From Chloranthus sessilifolius (Eukaryota; Streptophyta; Magnoliopsida; Chloranthales; Chloranthaceae): DNA of 64,000 nucleotides. This document shows, one piece after another, positions 32,432 through 42,676 of this stretch. Numbering within the stretch: position 1 is the first letter of the stretch; every line of letters starts with the position of its first letter. The DNA is taken from assembly GCA_021018995.1 (NCBI GenBank), contig CM037585.1, forward strand, positions 119,186,331 to 119,250,330, read 5' to 3'. A program made the translations under genes and the position numbers. The notes beneath the pieces are model-generated. The model saw only the letters and a list, made by a program, of their open reading frames with translations, was not told the DNA's origin and made no database searches.

Positions 32432-34901
32432 TGTTAAGACCTGAAAAGTACCACTTTTCACCCCTTAACTTAATCTCTGTTAAACCCTTAATCATTTAAT
32501 AAATGTGTTTTACGTCTATTCTGTAGGTAATAAGCAACAGCTGCAAATAAACCCCTAACCATGCCAAGAAGCCTACTGGTGACCCAGAAGCCCCTCAGAA
32601 ATGTGAAGGTTAAACCCAGACAGAGAATTGGCTGTAGTAGAGGCATAACAAAGTAGAAACAAATCAAAGAGAATGCCTCGCACAGAGGTCACAGGGCTCA
32701 ATCAAATCAGAAAGAATACATCGCGCAGTTGTCGCGGGCTTCTGAAGGGAGCACCCCAACCGGTCGCTCAGTCTTCGCGCCGTTCGCGCACAGATGGGTG
32801 TCAGCAGGGAGTAAAAATACACTTCACAAGGTTCTCGCGAGGCTCAGTATTAAGCGCTCGTGAAGTACTCATGCAGTCTCACGTAGCTCAAGAGATGAGT
32901 CTTCAAGCTTCGTGCGATTCACTGAATGGAGGGAGCTCCAGGCATTCCAGCGCACGACTTTCACGCAGTGGCCACGGGACACACACTTTCAAGGAACTGC
33001 TCGCGTAATCCAGAAGCCTATCTACTTTGTTCTCTTCACAAGGATCGCCGCGGGATTCATCAAGGAACGAACTGTGCGCGCCATTCTCGTGCCATTCAAA
33101 TGCAAAGACCAATCCCGCGACGACCAAACCATCCCCGCGATGACCCAAGTACCAACCTCGCGACTGTAAGAGCTTCAAATCAAAGCAACCCCGTGACACC
33201 AATTCTACCATGCAGCAAGACCTGCAAACCTTTTCTACCTAGCGAGGATCGGGTTCTAAACTTCTCCCCACTTCTGTAAGGGCAATCTGGGAATCTCCAA
33301 TGATTAGGGCATGCACTCTAATGCTCCAATCTCCGTGCACACTCCCCGAGGCATTCAAGGGACAAGAATGGGCCATAATTGCATTGATGAAATTAGAGTT
33401 TTTCTAACCTTAATTCAGAGAGAATCGACTGCTATATAAGCCTAAGCCTAGCTTAGGTTTAAAGAACTTTTTGATCGACTTTTGTCTTGACTTCTGTGCT
33501 TCTTCTTAAACCCGACTGTAGAAATTACAGTTGGCTAAGGTTAGAGTTTAGGAGTTTTCTTTTTCCTTTTTCCTTCTCTCCATAGTCCAGCACTTGCTGG
33601 CTATGCCTTTTTTATGATTATTTGGTATAGATTTTAATGGAGTTTTTGTAATAGGATCTGTTGCATGTATGGGATGGTGTTTTTGTTATGAGTTGTGTTG
33701 TACAAGGCTGCTGCCTTGAGATCCTTCATTGCTAAGTTGTTTTGTAAGCAATGAAGGATTGCTTTTAAGGTTTTATTTAGATCCAAGTGACATGTGTGTC
33801 CAGGTTAGGCACATTGCAGGCCTTCCCCCACCACAGGATCCACTGAATCTGAATTCCCATGGGAGCTTGCGCTAGTAGCCCTGTGAACATGGTGGCGGCA
33901 GCAATGTTCTTGTTCTGTCTTAGACCTCTTGGATAGTCTGTGACCATTCAAGTGGACAGATTATAGCCCTAGGGTGAGGCAAATTCATAGAACTAAGACA
34001 GATTCTTCTTCTCTGCACTTGTGCTTATAGCCTTGTGAGAGATTGTGCAGAAACAGACTCCCCTATATTTGTATAAACCCACCATCAGATTGCAGATCTG
34101 ATTTGGCTATAGAGATTGTAGGCTTGTGACTGGATCACTACTGTCTTTCTAAAGCAGTGAACAGCCAAGCTTAAAAGCTAGTACTCAAACTCTTACTGGT
34201 CATGTGTGTCCAGGCTCGTGCATTTTGTAGGCCTAGCCCCACACACAGAACTTTAGAGGTTGAGGTTCCTATGGATTCTTTTGTAGCCTGGATGAAGTAG
34301 TGCGTATAATGATAATTTTGTTCTGACCCATCTCTGGGTTGTGGTTCCCCTATTGGATAGTCTGTGACCATTTAAGTGGACAGGTTATAGCCATAAGGGA
34401 TTGGATCATGGCACATGGGTGAGTTGGATCCTTTCTCCTCTTTGGTGATAATGTAGCCATTGGAAGGGATTTCTATAGCAGCAGATTTGAATCTGAGTTA
34501 TAAGATCCATCAAATCTGTACCTAATAACATACTTCTCAACCTTTTATATTTATTTTCTCACACTCCATCCTCTTTCTAAACCCTTTCTGTAGTTTAGAC
34601 ATTAAGTTACCTTAGGATTTAGATTATAGTGACCTTAAATTTCCCTCCATTTAGGATTGCCTGATCTGTAGTCAGATCTGGAGAGCCTACTAAAGATAGC
34701 TCCCTTGGAGCTTTAGATCAACCTTCCCTGTGGGACAAACTTTGACTTATCAAAACTTGCTACAGCAGGCCCTGTATCTTGCAGGACTGTGCATATTTTA
34801 GGCTTGCTGCTTTGCACTCCACCTTTCATTCATTTTTATTCACCTCATTCTTATCACTGTCTCCAATAAAGTCAGTAGCAAGCACTTAAAATAGCCTAAC
34901 A
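32432..34901 (+). repeat. 3' LTR of element I
   Basis: Starts TGTTAAGACCTGAAAAG and ends AATAGCCTAACA, collinear with 17,050-19,503. It keeps the TATA box at 33,433-33,440 and the CGCG words of the U3 part at about 32,700-33,170, with scattered CG-to-TG/CA changes compared with the 5' copy. Confidence 0.92.
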
Positions 34902-34906
34902 ACGTC
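34902..34906. repeat. Right target-site duplication of element I (ACGTC)
   Basis: Identical to 17,045-17,049 and directly after the 3' LTR end. Confidence 0.9.
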
Positions 34907-35469
34907 CTCTCCAAAAAGTGTTGTGACAACTATTCACTTCGCTCGGGCAGTCATGCTAAATAAACTTCGGGATCGATGGGTTTGCCTAAAGACCTCGAAC
35001 CCTACTTTCAGCAGGGGCACCCGCAAACAGTCAGATGGGGCAATTAAATGCCCCGTTGGATTGGACGCAAACTGTAGAGCCTTGCGTATGTTTACTTTGT
35101 GCCTATCTATGAATGTGGGTCGATCACCCCTCTTACTCACGAAGCTGTTGCATTCAGAATAAATTTTAAACATCAAATACCTTCAAAATCATCCCGAGAA
35201 GCGAATGTCTTTCCCAACTATAGGGAGTTCACAACTCATTCCACCTCGGTTATGCCCAGTAATGTCGCTAAGCGCTTGGGAACCGATTACCTCGAGAAAT
35301 GAATGTTTAGCCTGACATCCAGGGCTTTCATTTTCTCACCATATTACTCGTTTGATGTTTAAAGTTTGTCCTGAATACAGCAGACCCATCAGTAATGCCT
35401 TGGGCCTCTTCGGATATCTCTTTTCTTTGACATTCGATCATTAGTGATCGAATATCAAAGAGGGGCATC
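34907..35469 (+). other. 3' untranslated region of O, right part, ending in the polypurine tract
   Basis: Continuation of the O 3' region after the nested element; no gene is supportable. CAAAGAGGGGCA at 35,457-35,466 is the polypurine tract, three bases before the 3' LTR. The upstream words TTTGACATTCGATCATTAGTGATCGAATATCAAAG at 35,426-35,460 form an imperfect dyad beside the tract; their arms centre on CATTAGTG. Confidence 0.65.
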
Positions 35470-37071
35470 TATAAACACCCAAATTTGGCCCAAGGCCCGA
35501 TCAAAACACCTTTCGAGAGAGGTGCACTTCCGAGCTTTTGATAGCATGCATGGAACCTTTAGGAATCACCTTAGAACCCTTTCAAACCCTTAGGAATCAC
35601 CCTAGATCCCTTAGGAACCCACCCCAAACCTTTAGAAATCAATCCCAACCCTTAGAACCCATCCTAAACCTAAACCTAACCTTATCAAGCAATGGATAAG
35701 GAGGTGCACATTGAGATTAGCTATGGCCTTTTGCTATGATCGAATCTAATACCATTGAAAAGTAGAAGTCATCAGCTTCCCAACGGTCTAAGAATTGCCC
35801 CAATCGGATGTATACATTAAAAGATGTGGCAAACCGAGCCCGAAGGGCAGAAATATAAGTTTATGTGGGCCCCCCTAGGGATTTGGCGCAACTAATAGTT
35901 GTGCCGGTTATAATTTTGCCTGGCATAACTATTAGTTGCGCCAGACCAATTCTCCCAAATTTTAAGCCTGGCGCAAGTAGGGCCCACCCTCGCGAACCAA
36001 CTTCCAGGCACTATTTAAAACTGTTTTACTGTACATTTGCCTAGTATAACTATTAGGTGCGACAGGCATATGAACAGTAACATCTGGATTTTGCCTCGAA
36101 ATTTGTGATTAGAGTTTGACTTGTTGACCACCTTGATCCTTGGATTATGTTTTACTAGTTCTATTGCACCCATTCACTACCTATTTACAACCTTTTAAGT
36201 GGCTTAAGGCCTCACCCCATCATCCACCATTGGAGTACCTTCTCCCATATTTCAAGGCTCCAAAAACCTTAGGAATCCTTACATTTGATATTACCTAATT
36301 TCTAACCCCAATTAGCACTTAAGTGGTCTCCTAATCCACCTATTTCCTATAAATAGAGACCCCCACCCTGATTTAGGGGTTGAGAAATTTGCTTAAGAGA
36401 GAAAGAGTTCAAAGTGAGAAGTTCTTCCTCCCTTTTGTACACCATTTTCACCCAAATTTTTGAATCTCTCAACCTCATTTCAAACTTGTTCTTGCATCCA
36501 TAACCCTTAGCCTAGGTGTGTGTGATCCCCTAACCCCCCTTCCCTACCTCTTAACTTCAAGCCTTAGGAGTTAGAATCTCATTTTTCACCATACAAGGCC
36601 TTCAAAAGCTCATCAAAGCAAGCTACGCAAGGCTCTCCTATGGTGCAACAAGGACCCGAGGGCTCCGGCTCTCCCCTTTCTTCTCCTATCTCTTTCTAGC
36701 TCCCTCCATCCTCCCATTTGTGTCGTTACACCGCCGACGTTTTGGTAGGAACGGAGGGGCACAAATAGGATTCCTTTTGGGCAAGAGGAAGCTATTTTTC
36801 TTTCTTTTGCTTAATTTTATTTTTGGCCATAAGTAGAGACCGCGTTAGGCAGATTGATCGGGTGCCTAACACCTTCCCGATCAATAACCGAAGCCCCTAC
36901 CCAAGAGCCTTTGGTATAGACTGGATTCATAGTCATATTTTTAGCACTTCAGTGCTCATAAATATGAACTAAGTTTCCCGGGACACCGAAAGTTCTGGGT
37001 GGCGACTCTATATTTTTTTGCAAGCTAGCGCATCGTCGCGATGGGATTGTCACAAATCTCACGGTTGCACA
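35470..37071 (+). repeat. 3' LTR of element O
   Basis: Collinear with 2,111-3,727. The first dinucleotide is TA instead of TG, and the end is GGTTGCACA. It has single copies of the CGCCGAC-containing block that is doubled in the 5' LTR. Dyad motifs lie at about 35,885-35,908, 35,923-35,943 and 36,040-36,065, and the TATA box at 36,347-36,356. Confidence 0.9.
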
Positions 37072-37076
37072 ATTAC
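37072..37076. repeat. Right target-site duplication of element O (ATTAC)
   Basis: Identical to 2,106-2,110. Confidence 0.9.
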
Positions 37077-37706
37077 GATTTCACTTCTTTTTTCATATTT
37101 CTTCATTTTATTTCTTCTCACTCCCTTTTTCGGCATATCTCTTATCTGTTTTCTTATATTCCTTTCACTCACTCTTCTTCCCTTCTTTTGCATTTTAAAT
37201 TCTCAAAAATTATAAGGGTTAAAGGTTGAAATTTTTGGGCAGTACATATGGTTAAGGGTTTATAAAATCTTGGTACAAAGAAATTTGGTTTAGGCTCTAA
37301 TATGGGTTAAAAGGATAAATGTTTTCTAGGATTTTAACTTTTTGGCTCAAACTAAACAAAAGATGGCCTTAAATCTTCTTTACGATTTACTAGCATGAAT
37401 GTCATATTATTTTGATGTATACAATAAACAGTTCTAGAAAAATAAGTTATCATAATCATAAAATATTTGATTCTAATTTTTAGCAATATGAGATTTCATT
37501 AAGACAGTTAAGAAGTTCAAAGAAATTTTTGATTTCGAATAGAAAGCAGTCACTCTCTCAGAATAAAAGATGAATTATAGCTCAAAAGCTCACTGCTTAT
37601 ATATAATTTTGAAACTATAATATAAATATTACAGTTTAAATAAAAGTATAGTTTTAAACATTCAATCTGATACAGTGTTCAAAAGAGCTAGACATAAATC
37701 GTAACT
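37077..37706 (-). mobile_element. Internal non-coding part of H between two nested insertions
   Basis: AT-rich, no supportable gene. The first 180 bases or so match 55,780-55,950 of the second H-family copy, including ATAAGGGTTAAAG and GGCAGTACATA. This confirms that O interrupts a family-specific sequence. Confidence 0.6.
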
Positions 37707-38624
37707 TGTAATAACCCGAACTTGTCGAAAATGTTGAATCGTTGACTTTTGATGAAAATATGACCTATTGACTGATTTGAATCGATCCAAATCATTTAAC
37801 CTAGGTAACTTCGTCTCATAACCACTAGTTATAATTGGGGGTACGCGCCAAACACATTAAAGCCCAACTCGTACCCTATATAGAGTGTACGCATGCTTGT
37901 GCAAGTTACACACGAACTCGAGCCCAATGGTCGAACTTGGGCCTCAACCTGAATGTCAACTCGAGCCCAAATTTTTGAACTCGTAGGTCTTGATTTGGTG
38001 TATGGGTCAATTACGATACGTGTCACCATTTCGGATTTTTTGAATGAAATCATCTTGGGTTCGTTTGGACTTCGTATGGGAATAGAGTTTATGCCGAGTA
38101 TGCTTCTTTAAGCATTGATAAATGAATTTGGATACAATGTGATTTACGTTGGGAGTTGGAAACTTATTTGAAGGAAATTAGCATCACTTCGTGTGTTTCG
38201 CGACCAAGGTGGGGAAAATTTCATACACAATTGCATTTCGATTTGATATTTCATAGATGTTTTGATATGATCGTTCAGAATGTGATAAATTGACCGTATT
38301 TGAATTGCATTTAGACTTGTTGAAATTCAAAATCCGAATCCACTGTTGAAAATGATTTGTGAACTTGAAATTTAAATTCGAGTGATGAGCTTTATTTACA
38401 TGATTTTGAAAATTTGTGTTTTGTTTGGCACCTAAATTACGATAATTGCGATGAACTCGACACACTGCACAAAGTTGAATATGTATATAAACCTAAACAT
38501 GAATTGAATATAAACCCTGAATCGAACTCAGAAGTTAAAATTGAACCGAATAATAAGTCTAGTCATTAAGTAGACCGCTATGGGCGGATTAAAAGTATAC
38601 TATGGGCTGCTAGGGCAAAATCGA

Positions 38625-39070
38625 ACCGATACGATGGTTAATCCATGAATCAAATCAGCATGACGGTTAAACCCATGAATCGAATTGGTACGGCTTATCC
38701 GTGAATCAAATTGGTACAGTGGTTAAACCCATGAATTGAATCGGCACGACGGGATATCCGTGAATCGAATCGGTACGACATTTAATTCGTGAATCAAACC
38801 GGTACGATGGTTAATCCGTGAATCAAAATAGCACGGCGGTTAAACCCCTTAATCGAACCGGCACGATGGGATATCTGTGAAACGAACTAGCATGACGGTT
38901 AAACCCGTGAATCGAACAGACATGGCGGGATATCTCTGAATCAAACTGATACGATAATTAATCCGTGAATCGAAATGGCACGGCGGTTAAACCAGTGAAT
39001 TGAACCTGCACTGCGGGATATCCTGCAATCGAACTAGCATAGTGGGATATCAATGAATCGAACCTGTAAG
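38625..39070 (+). repeat. Minisatellite in the solo LTR (GTGAATCGAAYCGGCACG type)
   Basis: About a dozen degenerate copies of a unit of roughly 33-35 bases, built from CCGTGAATCGAA, CGGYACGA and either GGTTAAACC or GGATAT. The GGTTAA and GGATAT versions tend to alternate, suggesting a higher-order unit. Confidence 0.75.
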
Positions 39071-39225
39071 ACCACTATGGCAAATTATATTTACACTTGT
39101 GGACCGCTATGGCAGATTATGTGTCTATCTGGAGACTGCTAGGGCGGATTATGTGTGCATCTGTGAACCACTAGGGCAGATTATGTGTGCATCTGTGGAC
39201 CGCTAGGGCTGATAATATGTAAGTG
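39071..39225 (+). repeat. Second minisatellite in the solo LTR
   Basis: Four copies of a unit of about 38 bases built around GGACCGCTAGGGCAGATTAT, directly following the first array. A related single copy lies near 38,573-38,620. Confidence 0.7.
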
Positions 39226-39279
39226 AATCGAACCGGCATGGCAAGATATCCGTGAATCGTATCTGAAAGTCAAGTAAGT

Positions 39280-39440
39280 AAACCTAAGATAAGACACATA
39301 AGTGAATGTGAATCGAAATCAGTAAATCAAGGATAAGACATATAAGCGAACGTGAATCAAACTCAGTAAATCAAGGATAAGAAAATAAGTGAACATGAAT
39401 CGAACTCAGTAAAATCAAAGATAAGACATGCAAGTGAATC
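39280..39440 (+). repeat. Third minisatellite in the solo LTR
   Basis: Three to four degenerate copies of a unit of about 48 bases containing GATAAGACATATAAG, GTGAATCGAA and CTCAGTAAATCAA. Confidence 0.65.
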
Positions 39441-40285
39441 GAATTTCGTAAATTGCTTCCGTTTTGACAAGAATAAGACACCCTGTTTTGATACGAAGTT
39501 TTCTTTAGTGCGAAAAGACTTTGATATTAGCTTTTGTTTTGTTATGAAAAAGGCTTTTCAGCTTCAGTAAAAAAAAAGTATTTTGTATTGATACGAAATT
39601 TTTCTTAATACGAAAAGGTTTAGAAACTTTGTTTGATATTAATGTTGTGAAAATTTCGGTTTTGATAAGAAAATGCCTTTGAAATCAGTTTTGGTTTTGA
39701 AAGGAAAATGCCTTTGAATTCAATTTCTATTTTGAATATGAAAATATTTTGATCTTTGCCTTTGAATCTATGCATGACTGATGAGATGATATTGGTATTA
39801 GTTTTCTCTACTTGGCTTAGACTGTTAGTTCACCCCAACTATGCGTCACAGGTGTAGGTATTAATTAGGATCTTGGCTTTGAGAAAGATCCAGACTACGT
39901 ACTGGAAGAAGAGGATCTTTTGCCTGAGAAATTGTACCCCTAGTTCAAGGATCGTAGACTTAGTATAATTTAGATTTTGATAAGTTTGGACTTGGTACAC
40001 TCATGCTATTATGCATATATTGCACACCATTGTCAGGTGATGGTTAGCCATCACCGGTGGTTTATTTTATTTTACTGTTTATATTATATATTAGAACTGA
40101 AGATTTTAATTATGTCATATGTATTATCAGCTTTGATTTCCGCATGTGTGTGGATGTACCAAGTATTCTGTATTCGGATCGTGATCTGTACGACCTGACG
40201 GTCTGGGTTTTCCCATTTGGTAAAAAGTTGAAAAATAAAATATGTTAGAAAATCGTGTTGAGAAAATTCGGGCTGTCACATAACT

Positions 40286-42299
40286 GCTCTATTTTGATTG
40301 TTGAACTTCTACTACGATGGATCGTAAAGTTCATAGATTCATAAATTTTTCTATCATAACTCTCATATAATGGTTAAATTTTCCTATTATCGATATTTAC
40401 AAAACTAATATGAAACAGAAAGGGAAAAAAAAATAAAAAGTATATAAAAAGTAAACTAAAGGTAACTAACTAACTAAAAATAAACTAACTAATATACACA
40501 GAAGTGTATCCCCCCAAACTTGAATAGGGCAATGTCCTCATTGAGCAAAAACAGGGGATATGTCAAAATTTTATTACCTTCATGATGCTACTAAGATACC
40601 AGGCATATATTCTGCAAAATTATTAAAAAATCCCTCCCCAAACTTGGGAGAAATTACTTCCGACATATTTAGACAGTAATTTGCATCAGAAAGAATACTT
40701 GTAGTCAAAAAAGGTTTCCATATATTAAAAGAAATATTTACAGAAATGCTAAAAAAGAAAAGAAAATGATTACATAAAAGATTAAACCTAGGAAAAATCT
40801 AGACATATCCTAACTATGACACTGGTAGCAACGTCTGAGGTAAAATTTTCTTCAACAAAGATCGGTCCTCAACTTCTAACGACCTTCAATTAGAGTCTCG
40901 TTCGTCCTTATCTAGAGAGTGCCAATACCATCAAAGGAGAGCCTTCTCTCTTGAAGGAGTCATAACCCCTGTCTTCCAAATTCCCTCCCACAAATAGAGC
41001 ACATCACAGATTTTCATTGGAAGAAATGTAATCCACTCGGGGGAAGTGCTTTGAAGAGTGGGAAGTGAACACATCTCTATCCTCCCACAGTCTACACTGC
41101 TCCTTGCAAAGATTCTACAAAGAGATTGTAACGCAGCTAGGAGGAAAGTATGAGCAATGGAGAGGGGTGGCGACGGACAATTCAACCCACCATCATCGTA
41201 AAGGAACTTGCACTCGGGGTGGGTTGTGATGGTGGGATGGCTAGGAAGTGGCGAAAGATGGGTTCTTCGAATGGGGTTTCGAATTTGGGTTAGGTTTAGG
41301 GTAAGGAATAGTTTCAGTGAACAATTCAGCATCCAGGATGGGTCGCTGGTGCTTTAAATCTTTTACTTTCTTTATTACAGTCAGAAGCTCGGCCTTGTGT
41401 ATCTCAAGGATTCTATCAAGTCTTCCACTGAAATTGCCTTTGTTAAGCTCTTCCACCATAAGGGCTAGGGTTATGAAAATGGAAGACGAAAGAGATGGGT
41501 TTTGAAAAGGTAAAGGTCTAGTTTTATAGGGAAGTGTTGAGCTCTGAACCGTCACTTCGAGTCAACTGTCGAGGTGTAGGTTCTTAGGCTTAGGTGGTTG
41601 GTAAGTGGAAATATTAAATGTGATGCATGTCTGCTTTCTCTCTGAATTAAATGGGTCCGAATTTTAAGGTAACCAATAAGATAGGTCACTAGAATTACTT
41701 ATTCCCTAGAATTGTCGTTTACAATTTTGGAGAACAATAATGAGACTCTTGATGCTTCGAATCATAATCTCTACGATTTGTCTCTATAAATCACTGAAAA
41801 CTCATAAATCCATACGCTCAAGGTGATTAGAGGCCAAAAGAGAGGTCTTTACGATTGAATGTGTTCTCACACACTCGAGGTCGAAAGGTCTTCCCTAACA
41901 AAATTTCCTAATAGAGGGGTTTATTACGGATGAGTCGGTAGCGCGACGGGTTCTAGATGAACTCAATTTAGATCAGAGGGAGTTGATGTGCCTCTCATAA
42001 ACTTATGTCCTCTAGTTATATCAACTGCCTGTGAAGGTGACAATTTACTCTCTCTCTAAATGAGTTAGTTGGTCAATTTGAGTTTCTAACTTCGAAATAG
42101 ATTGTCTGAGAGAGTGGAACAACTGTGTTTGGATGTGGCCATGCTGCAACCAGCTTTCGGCTATCTGCGATAAGGCCTCTTTTGTAGCAGCAATGTGGTC
42201 TTGGGCTCCTATGGGGTAGAAAGGAATAGTTGGAGGCTAAGGAACCACCTGAGGTGGACCATGGTTAGGACCACAAGCTTCTCCTTTTTAAGATGTTGG
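40286..42299 (-). mobile_element. Internal region of H, decayed
   Basis: Minus-strand sequence between the gag remnant and the nested solo LTR. A gag-C-like segment with an in-phase RQSISKLETQIDQLTHLERE lies near 42,045-42,115. The phrase TGAGGACATTGCCC followed by TTCAAGTTTGGGGGG lies at about 40,508-40,543 (minus strand), a polypurine-like site of the same kind as 30,797-30,833 in I. No protease, RT or integrase is detectable, so most of pol has been lost. The minus frames at 41,555-41,241 and 41,332-40,931 have no recognised product. Confidence 0.55.
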
Positions 42300-42652
42300 G
42301 TACGATTTTATACCCACCAGGGTTGAATTTTCTTTTTCCAAAGCCTTAGCTTTGGAAAATAATTCATCATTGACCTTAATTCCCACAATCCTCCTCGCTT
42401 AGAAGGTATATTCCTTAAAGTCTTTGAATCAATCCCACTCGATGCGTGGTTGTGCACCGGTTCCTCACTAAGGGTTTTAAAAAGTTCCCAAGCACCTTCT
42501 ACAGTCAACGTGTAGAACATTCCTCCACAAACAACATCAATTATGTGTCGGGTTTATTCATTAAGGCCTTTATAGAAATCACACACTATTTGCCAGCGCG
42601 GGACCCCATGATGAGGGCACTTGTTCAGAAGCTCGTTAAGAAGCTTCCAGCT
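42300..42652 (-). pseudogene. gag: gag remnant of element H
   Basis: The minus strand encodes LLNKCPHHGVPRWQIVCDFY, then a stop, then IIDVVCGGMFYTLTVEGAWE and LFKTLSEE. This matches the C-terminal half of an Athila-like gag capsid, comparable to the FYNGIDE...ASCGG block in element I. It starts almost directly after the primer site, so the leader and first half of gag have been deleted. Confidence 0.65.
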
Positions 42653-42670
42653 CTCCTGGCAGCGGCGTTA
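42653..42670 (-). other. Mutated primer binding site of H (tRNA-Asp type)
   Basis: The minus strand reads TAACGCCGCTGCCAGGAG, which differs from the TGGCGCCGCTGCCGGGGA site of element I at a few positions, all G/A transitions. It lies about six bases inside the LTR end. Confidence 0.6.
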
Positions 42671-42676
42671 AAAACA

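Larger units (their letters stand above)
17050..34901 (+). mobile_element. Element I: Athila-type gypsy retrotransposon nested in O
   Basis: A complete but decayed element of 17,852 bases. It has LTRs of about 2.46 kb, a tRNA-Asp-type primer site, an Athila-like gag, protease, RT, RNase H and integrase. These are followed by reading frames in the position of the Athila env-like gene, a long 3' untranslated region and a polypurine tract. In one aligned stretch of about 150 bases the two LTRs differ at 14 positions, so the insertion is not very recent. It lies in the same orientation as O, within the non-coding 3' region of O. Confidence 0.92.
2111..37071 (+). mobile_element. Element O: Tat/Ogre-type gypsy retrotransposon, interrupted by element I
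   Basis: A full-length but decayed Ty3/gypsy element of about 17.1 kb after removing the nested 17.9-kb element I. In order it has a 5' LTR, a tRNA-Arg-type primer site, a long repeat-bearing leader, a proline-rich and gag region, protease, reverse transcriptase, RNase H, a second RNase H of archaeal type, integrase, a long 3' untranslated region with tandem repeats, a polypurine tract and a 3' LTR. The second RNase H, the primer site and the large size are hallmarks of the Tat/Ogre lineage. Stops and frameshifts affect every coding domain. The perfect duplication ATTAC marks its insertion into H. Confidence 0.9.
37707..40280 (+). mobile_element. Solo LTR of a chromovirus-like gypsy element
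   Basis: It starts TGTAATAACCCGAACTTG and ends AATTCGGGCTGTCACA, typical of Tekay/Del-type LTRs. It is flanked by perfect TAACT duplications (37,702-37,706 and 40,281-40,285), so it is a complete solo LTR of 2,574 bases formed by LTR-LTR recombination. A possible TATA box lies at about 37,875-37,885. Near the end it has TCACCCCAAC and TGCGTCACAGGT, shared with the solo LTR at 50,765-53,346. Three minisatellites occupy its middle (38,625-39,440). No coding region is seen. Confidence 0.85.

Noticed and set aside
38560-39440. Minisatellites considered as a CRISPR-like array
   Set aside because: The units are degenerate and contiguous without unique spacers, and the context is a plant LTR.
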